From contig OW028585.1 in the NCBI GenBank assembly GCA_932294295.1, positions 15,098,771 to 15,162,770 on the forward strand: a stretch of 64,000 bases of DNA, given 5' to 3'. Below are positions 33,801 through 42,980 of this stretch, piece after piece. The position numbers and the translations under genes are program-made. The number at the start of each line of letters is the position of its first letter. Position 1 is the first letter of the stretch. The stretch comes from Alitta virens. Lineage: Eukaryota > Annelida > Polychaeta > Phyllodocida > Nereididae. The notes beneath the pieces were generated by a model. It worked only from the letters and a program-made list of their open reading frames with translations. It had not been told where the DNA came from and did not search any database.

Positions 33801-34515
33801 TCTTCCAGACCACTGCTCAATATACACTGCAGAATTAACAGCTATTTACCTTGCCTTAAAGAATATCGAGGACTCAGAATCAGATCGTTATGTTATCTGT
33901 TCTGATTCCAAATCTGCTCTTCAAGCAATCCAAAATAAACAACTTGATAACCCTGGGATCTTAGATGTTCTTATTAAGTATTTCTATCTTCACGAATACA
34001 AAGACATAGTATTCTGCTGGATTCCTGGACACGCTGGCATTGAAGGGAATGAAAAAGCAGACCTGGCAGCAAAAAGGGCTCTTACAAAAGAGATAACTGA
34101 TTTTACCATTCCATACACTGATTTTAAAATGACTATAAAATCTTTTATCATGTCTTGCTGGCAAAGACAATGGAATGAATGTAATAACAACAAGTTGCAT
34201 TCAATCTTACCTTGCATTCAAAATAAAATACCGAGTAGGTTCAATACTCGCAAAGATCAAGGAATATATCACAGATGCCTCATAGGACATTCAAGACTTA
34301 CACATTTACACCTTTTAGTCAATGAACCGGCACCGGTATGCCAGAGTTGTCGGCGCCCCCTAACAATCAAACATATTTTATTAGATTGCATCCACTTACA
34401 AGGCATTAGAAGACCTCTGTTTCAAGCTACTACCTTACAACATCTCTTTACTAGATATCCAACCCAGACAATTATTGATTTTTTATATGCTTCTGGTTTC
34501 TACTACCAAATATAG
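30832..34515 (+). CDS. LINE ORF2 endonuclease-RT-RNase H, copy D
   Basis: 1227 codons, no break. All motifs named for copy B are present: GDFNS and SDHFPI in the endonuclease, FFDLEKAYD and YVDD in the polymerase, the four RNase H acidic residues and the C-terminal CCHC finger. Private differences seen by eye include Val to Ala after the KQKT motif (shared with copy K) and Arg to Gly in the C-terminal HLQGIRR. Confidence 0.93.
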   Translation: MDSIIQWNCRGFRANFDEIGCMVQDLNPSVFCLQETFLKPPNSFKLRNYHMYNTYGNIAHDRATGGSSILVKNGIIHTHIALNTNLQATAVRLNLNKTFTICSIYIPPPFHLTASDLHNLYNQLPEPRLILGDFNSHNQLWGSTSHNNKGKTIEDFLNDHTLCLFNDGSPTYLHPGHGSFSAIDLSICDPALFLEFEWRVLEDTHGSDHFPIVLQNVEGTREVGQLRWKLHKADWTSFEKHCLETITMSHYRNSNNLVEDFTDDITDIANKTIPMTKNNSKRSARPWFDDEVREAIKNRKKALRIFKSQPTINNLNNFKCLKAKARRIVRQKKRSCWRDYVSRLTERTPSNKVWKMIKKIEGKNLASHVSILEVNGEHLSSPEQISNGLGEQFAYNSSSENYTREFQCYKAQAERLTLNIQSDNSEDYNSYITLEELQKVILKATDSATGPDNIHYQILKHLPQSSLKTLLYIFNQIWEKGCLPSLWKQATVIPIPKPGKDHSDPMNYRPIALTSCLCKTMERIVTDRLVWFLESNQLITEFQSGFRRHRSTLDHLVRLETYVRDAFINREHVVAIFFDLEKAYDTTWKYGIMKDLHDLGLRGRLPVFIGSFLQDRFFKVRVGSTMSSPYSQENGVPQGSILSPTLFNVKINSIVNSISENLMSSLYVDDFLIAYRSRYMPTIERQLQLNLNRIHKWSLENGFKFSKQKTACLPFYYLRSNHPDPSLIIDNCQIKVVNETKFLGVLFDSKLSFIPHIKALKAKCLKSMNLLKVVSKYNWGGDTTVLLRLYRAITRSRLDYGSVVYGSARPSYLKCLNSVHHQGLRLSLRAFRTSPVESLYVLAGEPPLSLRRIKLSMQYILKVASTPTNPTYDVIFHPKYMHHYESRSNAIRPLGLRMKFYLEAAKIDTTIIAETEVPPIPPWILPVPKVILDLAELKKSETNPVDYQNLFYSIRFKYESYKFLYTDGSKMERRVGCAVTSYKTVIAECRLPDHCSIYTAELTAIYLALKNIEDSESDRYVICSDSKSALQAIQNKQLDNPGILDVLIKYFYLHEYKDIVFCWIPGHAGIEGNEKADLAAKRALTKEITDFTIPYTDFKMTIKSFIMSCWQRQWNECNNNKLHSILPCIQNKIPSRFNTRKDQGIYHRCLIGHSRLTHLHLLVNEPAPVCQSCRRPLTIKHILLDCIHLQGIRRPLFQATTLQHLFTRYPTQTIIDFLYASGFYYQI

Positions 34516-34595
34516 ATAATCAATCTTAACCTAGAGAGCCTCTACATAGCCCACTCAGGTGCTGATGAGGCGTTAAACAATAACTCACACACACA

Positions 34596-34990
34596 TACCT
34601 TGCATTCAAAATAAAATACCGAGTAGGTTCAATACTCGCAAAGATCAAGGAATATATCACAGATGCCTCATAGGACATTCAAGACTTACACATTTACACC
34701 TTTTAGTCAATGAACCGGCACCGGTATGCCAGAGTTGTCGGCGCCCCCTAACAATCAAACATATTTTATTAGATTGCATCCACTTACAACGCATTAGAAG
34801 ACCTCTGTTTCAAGCTACTACCTTACAACATCTCTTTACTAGATATCCAACCCAGACAATTATTGATTTTTTATATGCTTCTGGTTTCTACTACCAAATA
34901 TAGATAATCAATCTTAACCTAGAGAGCCTCTACATAGCCCACTCAGGTGCTGATGAGGCGTTAAACAATAACTCACACACACACACACAC
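34596..34990 (+). mobile_element. LINE copy E, short 5'-truncated copy fused to D
   Basis: Starts at TACCTTGCATTC inside ORF2, right after D's tail. It keeps about the last 99 codons (to the stop near 34903), the 3' UTR and its own (CA)n tail, which is in turn fused to copy F. 'I' subtype. Its breakpoint coincides with the site of the mini-insertion in copy K. Confidence 0.9.
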
Positions 34991-37900
34991 TGGTGGCTCA
35001 TCAATTTTAGTTAAATATGGCATCATTCATACCCATATTGCTCTTAACACTAACCTTCAGGCTACAGCAGTTCGTCTGAACCTGAATAAAACATTCACCA
35101 TATGTTCCATATATATTCCTCCACCCTTTCACCTTACAGCCAGTGATTTGCATAACCTTTACAATCAACTGCCTGAACCGCGTCTTATCCTAGGAGATTT
35201 TAACAGCCTTAACCAATTGTGGGGAAGCACTTCCCACAACAACAAAGGAAAAACCATTGAAGATTTTCTCAATGACCACACCCTTTGCTTGTTCAATGAT
35301 GGTTCACCTACATATCTTCACCCAGGTCATGGATCATTTTCAGCGATAGACCTTAGTATATGTGATCCAGCGTTATTTCTGGAATTTGAATGGAGAGTAT
35401 TAGAGGACACTCACGGCAGTGATCACTTTCCTATTGTCCTACAAAACGTAGAAGGTACAAGAGAAGTGGGTCAACTCCGATGGAAGTTGCATAAAGCGGA
35501 TTGGACCTCCTTCGAAAAGCACTGCTTAGAAACAATTACTATGTCTCATTATAGGAATTGTAATAATCTCGTTGAAGATTTTACTGATGATATTACTGAT
35601 ATAGCCAATAAAACTATACCGATGACAAAAAATAATTCTAAACGTAGTGCAAGACCTTGGTTTGATGACGAAGTAAGAGAAGCTATTAAAAACCGTAAGA
35701 AAGCCCTCAGAATTTTTAAATCACAGCCGACCATCAACAATCTGAATAATTTTAAGTGCCTGAAAGCCAAAGCGCGTAGAATTGTCAGGCAAAAAAAACG
35801 TAGTTGCTGGAGAGACTATGTCTCCAGACTCACTGAAAGAACTCCTAGCAATAAAGTCTGGAAAATGATTAAGAAGATTGAAGGAAAGAACCTAGCTTCG
35901 CATGTAAGCATTCTAGAAGTGAATGGAGAACATCTCTCCTCACCAGAACAAATATCAAACGGGTTAGGAGAACAGTTTGCATACAACTCCTCATCGGAGA
36001 ACTATACGAGAGAATTTCAATGTTATAAGGCTCAAGCTGAGAGATTAACCCTAAATATACAGTCTGATAACAGCGAAGATTATAACTCCTACATCACCTT
36101 AGAAGAACTTCAGAAGGTCATCTTAAAAGCGACTGACTCTGCAACAGGCCCTGATAATATACATTATCAAATCTTAAAACACCTACCTCAATCCTCTTTA
36201 AAAACATTACTGTATATCTTTAATCAAATTTGGGAGAAGGGATGTCTTCCATCCCTGTGGAAACAAGCCACGGTCATCCCAATTCCCAAGCCGGGGAAGG
36301 ATCATAGTGATCCTATGAATTATCGACCAATAGCCTTAACCAGTTGTCTATGTAAGACAATGGAGCGAATTGTTACTGATAGACTGGTTTGGTTCCTGGA
36401 GTCGAACCAGCTTATTACAGAGTTCCAATCTGGATTTCGCCGTCACAGGAGCACATTAGATCATTTAGTCAGACTGGAAACTTATGTTAGAGATGCTTTC
36501 ATTAACAGAGAACACGTAGTAGCCATATTCTTTGACCTAGAAAAAGCTTATGACACTACATGGAAATATGGAATAATGAAAGATCTCCACGACTTAGGGC
36601 TTCGAGGTCGCCTTCCAGTTTTCATCGGATCCTTCCTACAGGATCGCTTCTTTAAGGTCCGAGTGGGATCAACGATGTCAAGCCCCTACTCTCAGGAGAA
36701 TGGAGTCCCTCAGGGTAGTATTCTCTCGCCCACCCTCTTTAACGTCAAAATCAACAGTATAGTAAATTCCATCTCAGAAAATCTCATGTCGTCCCTATAT
36801 GTTGACGATTTTCTCATTGCATATCGTTCCAGATATATGCCAACCATAGAACGACAACTGCAATTAAATTTGAATAGGATTCACAAATGGTCGCTCGAAA
36901 ATGGCTTCAAGTTCTCTAAACAGAAGACAGTTTGTCTGCCTTTCTATTACTTACGATCAAACCATCCAGATCCATCACTAATAATTGACAACTGTCAAAT
37001 AAAAGTGGTGAATGAAACAAAATTTTTGGGTGTACTCTTTGACTCCAAATTGTCTTTCATTCCGCATATCAAAGCACTGAAAGCCAAGTGCCTGAAATCA
37101 ATGAACCTCCTTAAAGTAGTGAGCAAATATAATTGGGGTGGGGACACAACGGTCCTCCTTCGTCTCTATCGAGCAATTACTCGTTCTCGACTTGATTATG
37201 GTTCTGTGGTATATGGCTCCGCCAGACCATCTTATCTAAAATGCCTGAATTCTGTACATCATCAAGGGTTGCGACTAAGCTTAAGAGCTTTTCGTACATC
37301 TCCTGTAGAGAGCTTATATGTACTGGCAGGGGAACCTCCACTTTCCCTTCGTCGTATCAAGTTATCCATGCAATACATACTAAAGGTAGCTTCAACTCCA
37401 ACAAATCCAACATATGATGTAATATTTCATCCAAAATACATGCATCATTATGAATCTCATTCAAACGCCATTCGACCACTGGGATTACGCATGAAATTCT
37501 ATCTTGAGGCTGCAAGAATTGATACTACAATCATTGCCGAGACGGAAGTACCACCCATTCCGCCATGGATTCTCCCAGTCCCGAAAGTTATCCTGGATTT
37601 GGCAGAGCTTAAGAAAAGCGAAACCAATCCGGTAGACTATCAAAACCTATTTTATAGTATAAGGTTTAAATACGAATCGTACAAATTTCTATACACAGAT
37701 GGCTCAAAAATGGAAAGACGAGTAGGCTGTGCAGTCACTTCTTATAAAACCGTTATAGCTGAATGTCGTCTTCCAGACCACTGCTCAATATATACACTGC
37801 AGAATTAACAGCTATTTACCTTGCCTTAAAGAACATCGAGGACTCGGAATCAGATCGTTATGTTATCTGTTCTGATTCCAAATCTTCTCTTCAAGCAATT

Positions 37901-38485
37901 CAAAATAAACAACTTGATAGCCCTGGGATCTTAGATGTTCTGATTAAGTATTTCTATCTTCACGAATACAAAGACATTGTATTCTGCTGGATTCCTGGAC
38001 ACGCTGGCATTGAAGGGAATGAAAAAGCAGACCTGGCAGCAAAAAGGGCTCTTACAAAAGAGATAACTGATTTTACCATTCCATACACTGATTTTAAAAT
38101 TACTATAAAATCTTTCATCATGTCTTGCTGGCAAAGACAATGGAATGAATGTAATAACAACAAGTTGCATTCAATCTTACCTTGCATTCAAAATAAAATA
38201 CCTAGTAGGTTCAATACTCGCAAAGACCAAGGAATATATCACAGATGCCTCATAGGACATTCAAGACTTACACATTTACACCTTTTAGTCAATGAACCGG
38301 CACCGGTATGCCAGAGTTGTCGGTGCCCACTAACAATCAAACATATTTTATTAGATTGCACCCACTTACAACGCATTAGAAGACCTTTGTTTCAAGCTAC
38401 TACCTTACAACATCTCTTTACTAGATATCCAACCCAGACAATTATTGATTTTTTATATGCTTCTGGTTTCTACTACCAAATATAG
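34991..38485 (+). pseudogene. LINE ORF2 fragment of copy F, frameshifted
   Basis: The frame lacks about the first 65 codons. It is open to TAA near 37806, where a 2-bp TA insertion (CAATATATACACTG instead of CAATATACACTG) shifts it within RNase H, just before the catalytic Glu. The remainder continues in the next frame to 38485. In the endonuclease the motif reads GDFNSLN instead of GDFNSHN, a change next to the active site. RT motifs are intact. Confidence 0.88.
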
Positions 38486-38577
38486 ATAATCAATCTTAAC
38501 CTAGAGAGCCTCTACATAGCCCACTCAGGTGCTGATGAGGTGTTAAACAATAACACACACACACACACACACACACA
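34991..38577 (+). mobile_element. LINE copy F, 5' truncated, last unit of array 2
   Basis: Begins in the endonuclease coding region (TGGTGGCTCATC) immediately after E's tail, possibly sharing CAC with it. It ends in the longest (CA)n tail of the window. The C-terminus (CTHLQRIRR) is intermediate between the 'I' and 'S' subtypes, and several private changes suggest it is older than its neighbours. The ankyrin exon follows directly. Confidence 0.9.
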
Positions 38578-39464
38578 TCTTGTAAAATATCTTGTGAGTA
38601 CTTCTCTGTCAGAATATGCAAAATCGTATGTCCTTGGTAATCTTGAACATCAATGTTCTTCGCTGTCATCAACATGTTGACCAGTTCACAAAACACCGCT
38701 TGCTGTTCAAAATGATGTTGTGAGGTATCGAAGCCATCCACTAGAATGTGCAATGCAGTGCGTCCATCTATGTCTTGAACATCAATGTTAGACGGTCCTG
38801 AAAGCTGTCTGACAAGGTTGAATAGCAATTCCTGTTCATGGTGGGCGGCAACTTGTTCAGATGCAGACAATACCTCAGCAAGGTAATGTAAAGGTGTACG
38901 ATTGTTATCATCTTTTGCGTTGCAGTTTGTTTTGGATCTTAAAGTAGTACTACATCACAGACATTTTGCAATGTATTTCCATGCACTTGCAGTTGTTGAA
39001 TGAACAGATGTAATGGAGTCCTTCCACACCAGTCTAAAGTATCAGTCAGAGAAGGATTAGATTCAATGACTTTGGAAATAATTGCCTTATAATGGCTGTA
39101 GAAATTGGCTGGTAAGTTTTCAGCATGTTCAATGACTGATTTCCAATGAAGAGTTGCAAGTGAATGTAGAACAGTGCTCTGGTGATTCTGAGCATTTTGT
39201 TCCATACCAGACAGGAACAATAGGAATTTATCCATTAAAGAGCCACAAAGATTGTTGTTCTCCACGAGAAATTGAATCAGGATAGAGACAAACACATGCT
39301 GGGCACATAGGTGATAGCTTGGATTGAGTTCCAGATCTCCAGGCAACCAGGTAGGGTCTGCTCCTGCTTGAAGAAGATGCTTGAGACTTGAAATTAATTC
39401 TTCGGTCCATTGTAGTGGATGATCTGGTTGAGAATTGATGATCAAAGTCCTCAAACACTTTTCC
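38577..39464 (-). pseudogene. Ankyrin unit 1, main exon, frameshifted and cut by LINE array 2
   Basis: It follows an acceptor (TTTATAG) and begins in the phase left by the 35-nt microexon. The start resembles the other units: a Cys-Leu segment, W-T-E helix, then LLQAGADPTWLP, the first ankyrin repeat. Repeats of about 40 residues follow (DNNRTPLHYL, DGRTALHILVD, DYQGHTILHIL). At about 38939-38942 one T is missing relative to the paralogues, giving a stop (VVLL*); the frame resumes in phase +1. At 38577 the exon is cut by copy F, losing the C-terminus found in units 2-4. Ankyrin repeats mediate protein binding; the specific role is unknown. Confidence 0.7.
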
Positions 39465-39619
39465 CTATAAACAAAATATTTTGCTATCAAAAACTGCGTG
39501 AGAGCAATTCTATAAATAAAAAAAATAAAATAAAAAAAATAAAAAAAGCAGAAGAAGAAAAAAAAAGTAAAAGCACCATTTTATTTATACAAAGCAATCC
39601 TACCAAAAAATGGACTTAC
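39465..39619. other. Intron with A-rich low-complexity sequence
   Basis: Intron of ankyrin unit 1, including an A/AAAT-rich stretch at about 39515-39575. Confidence 0.5.
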
Positions 39620-39654
39620 CTTGAGTGCGAATGGCCATCAACCTCTGACAACAC
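39620..39654 (-). CDS. Ankyrin unit 1, 35-nt microexon
   Basis: Flanked by an acceptor (CCGACAG) and a strong donor (CAAG|GTAAG). It encodes VLSEVDGHSHS plus two bases of an Arg codon completed by the main exon. The same 35-nt length, phase and pattern recur in units 2, 3 and 4. Confidence 0.6.
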
Positions 39655-40124
39655 CTGTCGGAAGAAATTGAAACAAGACCTTTATCTTTAATCTATACTA
39701 TAGCACCTTTGTAAAACTCTGCCTATCTATTTTTTTGGCACCAGACCTGAGGAACATACCCCTCAACTAATTACACTGAGGACCAACCCCCTCCCAAGTG
39801 TAAATTCCACAAACACTTAACCTCGACAAGTGCAAACAGTTTTGTTTGTTCCTTGCATATGGAGGCTGCTTGGTTTTCCATTTGTTCAGCCAGTAACTCC
39901 AATGGTTTCATACTTCGTGTTGTTGAAGTATTTTTGTGTATATCTACCAATTTCTGGTAAAAAAAAAAAGACCCCTTTGCATGAGTTTATCTCAGCAGTA
40001 ACACTGAGCGTGTGCTTTATATTTTGTCGAGAGAAATAGGATTTTTTACGACTAACTTTATGCCTGATTATATTGGTTCAAAATGTAGAGATGTTAACTC
40101 ATAACACAGAGAAACACCAAATAC

Positions 40125-40320
40125 CTGAATGATAGAAATGTAGTGATCAGACTCTGTCATGAAGGAAGCCTTTCTAATTGAGTCTTGGAGAACATCCGGG
40201 TATTCTTTGACAATCAAATTTCCATCAGAGTTCAACAGTTGTAGGAATTCCTCCTGTATGTTATCATTCAACTTCTTCAGCTTCTTAAAGTTCCTAATTC
40301 TCTCTTTCAGTTCCAAATAT
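40125..40320 (-). CDS. Ankyrin unit 1, 196-nt upstream exon
   Basis: Acceptor TTTGCAG and donor CAG|GTATTT bound exactly 196 nt, as in unit 2. It encodes a charged helical segment of about 65 residues (LKERIRNFKKLKKLN, EEFLQLLNSDGNL, then SDHYISIIQ). I do not recognise the domain; it lies N-terminal to the ankyrin repeats. It begins in phase 2 and ends on a codon boundary, compatible with the microexon. No exon further 5' was identified before the tandem repeat at 40503. Confidence 0.55.
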
Positions 40321-40502
40321 CTGCAAACAATTAAAAGGTAACATTCAATTCTGTGAAGGACAGAATACAATCAAGGCGCTTACAAATTTTGGGTATGCCT
40401 CATGCATAAGAAATTATAATCATGTCTTCTAAAAGTGGGTATCGCTTTAATGAGGATTAATCAACACCTATATACGTACTAGTTCTTAATCTTTCTTCAT
40501 TA

Positions 40503-41141
40503 ATCAAATATTTTTTAACATGTTGCATCAATTGCCTTTGGACAATATTCTCTTTGAATGTCCAAAAACTGCTATCAAATATTTTTTAACATGTTGCATC
40601 AATTGCCTTTAGACAATATTCTCTTTGAATGTCCAAAAACTGCTATCAAATATTTTTTAACATGTTGCATCAATTGCCTTTAGACAATATTCTCTTTGAA
40701 TGTCCAAAAACTGCTATCAAATATTTTTTAACATGTTGCATCAATTGCCTTTAGACAATATTCTCTTTGAATGTCCAAAAACTGCTATCAAATATTTTTT
40801 AACATGTTGCATCAATTGCCTTTAGACAATATGTTCTTTGAATGTCCAAAAACTGCTATCAAATATTTTTTAACATGTTGCATCAATTGCCTTTAGACAA
40901 TATTCTCTTTGAATGTCCAAAAACTGCTATCAAATATTTTTTAACATGTTGCATCAATTGCCTTTAGACAATATTCTCTTTGAATGTCCAAAAACTGCTA
41001 TCAAATATTTTTTAACATGTTGCATCAATTGCCTTTAGACAATATTCTCTTTGAATGTCCAAAAACTGCTATCAAATATTTTTTAACATGTTGCATCAAT
41101 TGCCTTTAGACAATATTCTCTTTGAATGTCCAAAATCTGCT
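40503..41141. repeat. 71-bp tandem repeat, nine copies
   Basis: Nine consecutive 71-bp units (639 bp) starting ATCAAATATTTTTTAAC and ending CCAAAAACTGCT. Units differ at only a few positions (TTTGGAC in the first, TATGTTC in the fifth, AAAATCTG in the last), so expansion is recent. There are no unique spacers between repeats, so this is a minisatellite and not a CRISPR array. It lies between unit 1 and array 3. Confidence 0.95.
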
Positions 41142-41321
41142 ATCACAGTCATGTTTGCTTGAACAAATTCTTGAACTTAAAAAATATGATTTTGTGATAT
41201 TATTGAGGCAACGTTAATTTGGTTAGTGGAAAGTTACCATGTAAACAGTATGACTGTATAGTGGTAAATGTTTTAAAATTATTGATAAAAGCTTCAATTT
41301 ATGTCATTCACTACATGTGGT
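41142..41321. other. Short unique spacer before array 3
   Basis: AT-rich. A terminal exon for ankyrin unit 3 would be expected near here, but I could not find one. Confidence 0.4.
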
Positions 41322-41336
41322 ATCTGTTTTGTGGTG
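41322..41336 (+). repeat. Left TSD enclosing array 3
   Basis: ATCTGTTTTGTGGTG, repeated at 48573-48587 after copy H. The final G may be the first base of copy G. Confidence 0.92.
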
Positions 41337-41488
41337 CCCTCGAAGGTCCTGGGCCTCCACGCGGCGAGGGTGGAAACACTTGGGGTGAAGTCCTCTATCC
41401 CCAGTGGCTAAAACAGGACCGTGCGCATTGCACAAGCTGCTCCAGCTTTACAGGAGGGTGTGTCCCCTACCATACAGGGGAAACAAAA

Positions 41489-42910
41489 ATGAATATGTCC
41501 GAATCGACAATTTCAGACCGGCTCGCACGTCCCCCGGGTGAACAAGGTGCGCGTCCCTCAGCGGTAAACCAGGCTGAGGTCGAAAAATTGGCTACTGGTT
41601 CCAGACAAAGTAAACGTTTCCGCTCATCTACAGATGATGCCAATCCAAGTACAACTTATGATGTTATATCTACGCCATGGCCTAAGTTTCTTGTTGTTAC
41701 TGGCAGTGACGATGGGTTTTCCCGTCTCTCAGCCATAACAATTTGTCGAACGTTGAAAGAAAGTATTGGTTTCGTTGAAAATACGAGAAGGCTCAGGAGT
41801 TCATCCTTGCTGGTGCAGGTTGCCCACAAGGACCAATCGTTAAAATTGCTGGAGCTGAGGGCCTTTGCGGGTACCCCTGTAAAGGTGGAGCCCCATCGGT
41901 TCTTCAACTCTTGCAAGGGGGTTGTGACATCTCATGAGAGCAGTCTCTGCTCCGATGACGAACTGAGGGACTGGCTGAATGACTACAATGTCATCCACAT
42001 TCACCGCCAGCCCCCCAGATATTCACGACAGCTACTGACTCTGACCTTTGATGGCACAGTGTTGCCTGATAGGGTCAGCATAGGGTTCGAGTGGTGTAGG
42101 GTACGTCCCTACATCCCGAACCCAAAACGATGTTATAATTGCCAGCGATTTGGCCATTTTAGCGGCTCCTGCCGCGCCAAAGCAACCTGCGCCAATTGTG
42201 GGTCACGGGAACACGTTCATTCCCGTGACTCACCATGTCAGAAACAGTCATATTGTGTTAATTGTGGAGGTGATGGGCCAGCCTATCACCGTGGCTGTCC
42301 CAAATGGCAGCTAGAGAAAGAGATCCTGAAGTTAAAGACCACCAAGGATATCTCCTTTCCCCAAGCACGCCGTATAGCTGAACAGGCTGCTGGGGCAAGT
42401 TATGCCTCAGTCCTGTCTCAGATGGCTGGACCTAGATCTCCTTCACCCAGATCATCGCCCAGGCGAAGGATTGACCTAGATCCTAATTATAATTATTCCA
42501 AGGCAGGGCAAAGCTTGCAGAAACATAAACCAGAATCTAAGACTTCACAGGCAGACGATCACCTCGCAAGAATAAAGCAGCATGCTATAGATGTCGGAAA
42601 AAGACATCTTGTAGCTCCATCGGTTAGTGCGTCACAACTTAGTGTACCCTCACAAGGTGCACCTTCTGGCGTTGAGTCGGAAGAGATACACCAGCCGATG
42701 GAAGAGGAGGCAGGGACTACCACCATCCCTAGGCCTCAACGGGAGGGGGCAATTGATAAAAGATCAATTGTTCCCAAAAGACCCCCCCTCATCAGAAAAA
42801 CACTAGAAAAATCTAGTGCACTGAGCTTCATAACACCACCATCTAAGCATGGTGGGGCCCTCAAAAAGATCTTAACACCAAAAGAGGCAGCGACTTTGAA
42901 GAAAAAGTGA
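41489..42910 (+). CDS. LINE ORF1, copy G
   Basis: 473 codons, intact, three zinc knuckles. A private Gly to Arg change (VGKRHLV) lies in the C-terminal third. An upstream in-frame ATG in the flank (41219) exists but is not part of the element. Confidence 0.92.
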   Translation: MNMSESTISDRLARPPGEQGARPSAVNQAEVEKLATGSRQSKRFRSSTDDANPSTTYDVISTPWPKFLVVTGSDDGFSRLSAITICRTLKESIGFVENTRRLRSSSLLVQVAHKDQSLKLLELRAFAGTPVKVEPHRFFNSCKGVVTSHESSLCSDDELRDWLNDYNVIHIHRQPPRYSRQLLTLTFDGTVLPDRVSIGFEWCRVRPYIPNPKRCYNCQRFGHFSGSCRAKATCANCGSREHVHSRDSPCQKQSYCVNCGGDGPAYHRGCPKWQLEKEILKLKTTKDISFPQARRIAEQAAGASYASVLSQMAGPRSPSPRSSPRRRIDLDPNYNYSKAGQSLQKHKPESKTSQADDHLARIKQHAIDVGKRHLVAPSVSASQLSVPSQGAPSGVESEEIHQPMEEEAGTTTIPRPQREGAIDKRSIVPKRPPLIRKTLEKSSALSFITPPSKHGGALKKILTPKEAATLKKK

Positions 42911-42980
42911 ATATTCATACAAATTCATACCATGCACTACAGATTTTACTATGATAATATTAAACTCTTTTAACTAATTC

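Larger units (their letters stand above)
29187..34595 (+). mobile_element. LINE copy D, full length, both ORFs intact
   Basis: Begins GCCCTCGAAGG at 29187 and ends in a short CACACACA tail. ORF1 and ORF2 are both complete, so with B it is a candidate source copy. It heads array 2. Its left flank is the LRR sequence, but the flank after copy F is an ankyrin exon, and no TSD joins the two. The 3' end is the 'I' subtype. Confidence 0.92.

Noticed and set aside
29187..38577. Array 2 as a simple tandem duplication
   Set aside because: Units start at unrelated positions within the element and each has its own (CA)n tail, which duplication would not produce.
40503..41141. CRISPR array
   Set aside because: Repeats are directly adjacent with no unique spacers, in a eukaryotic sequence.
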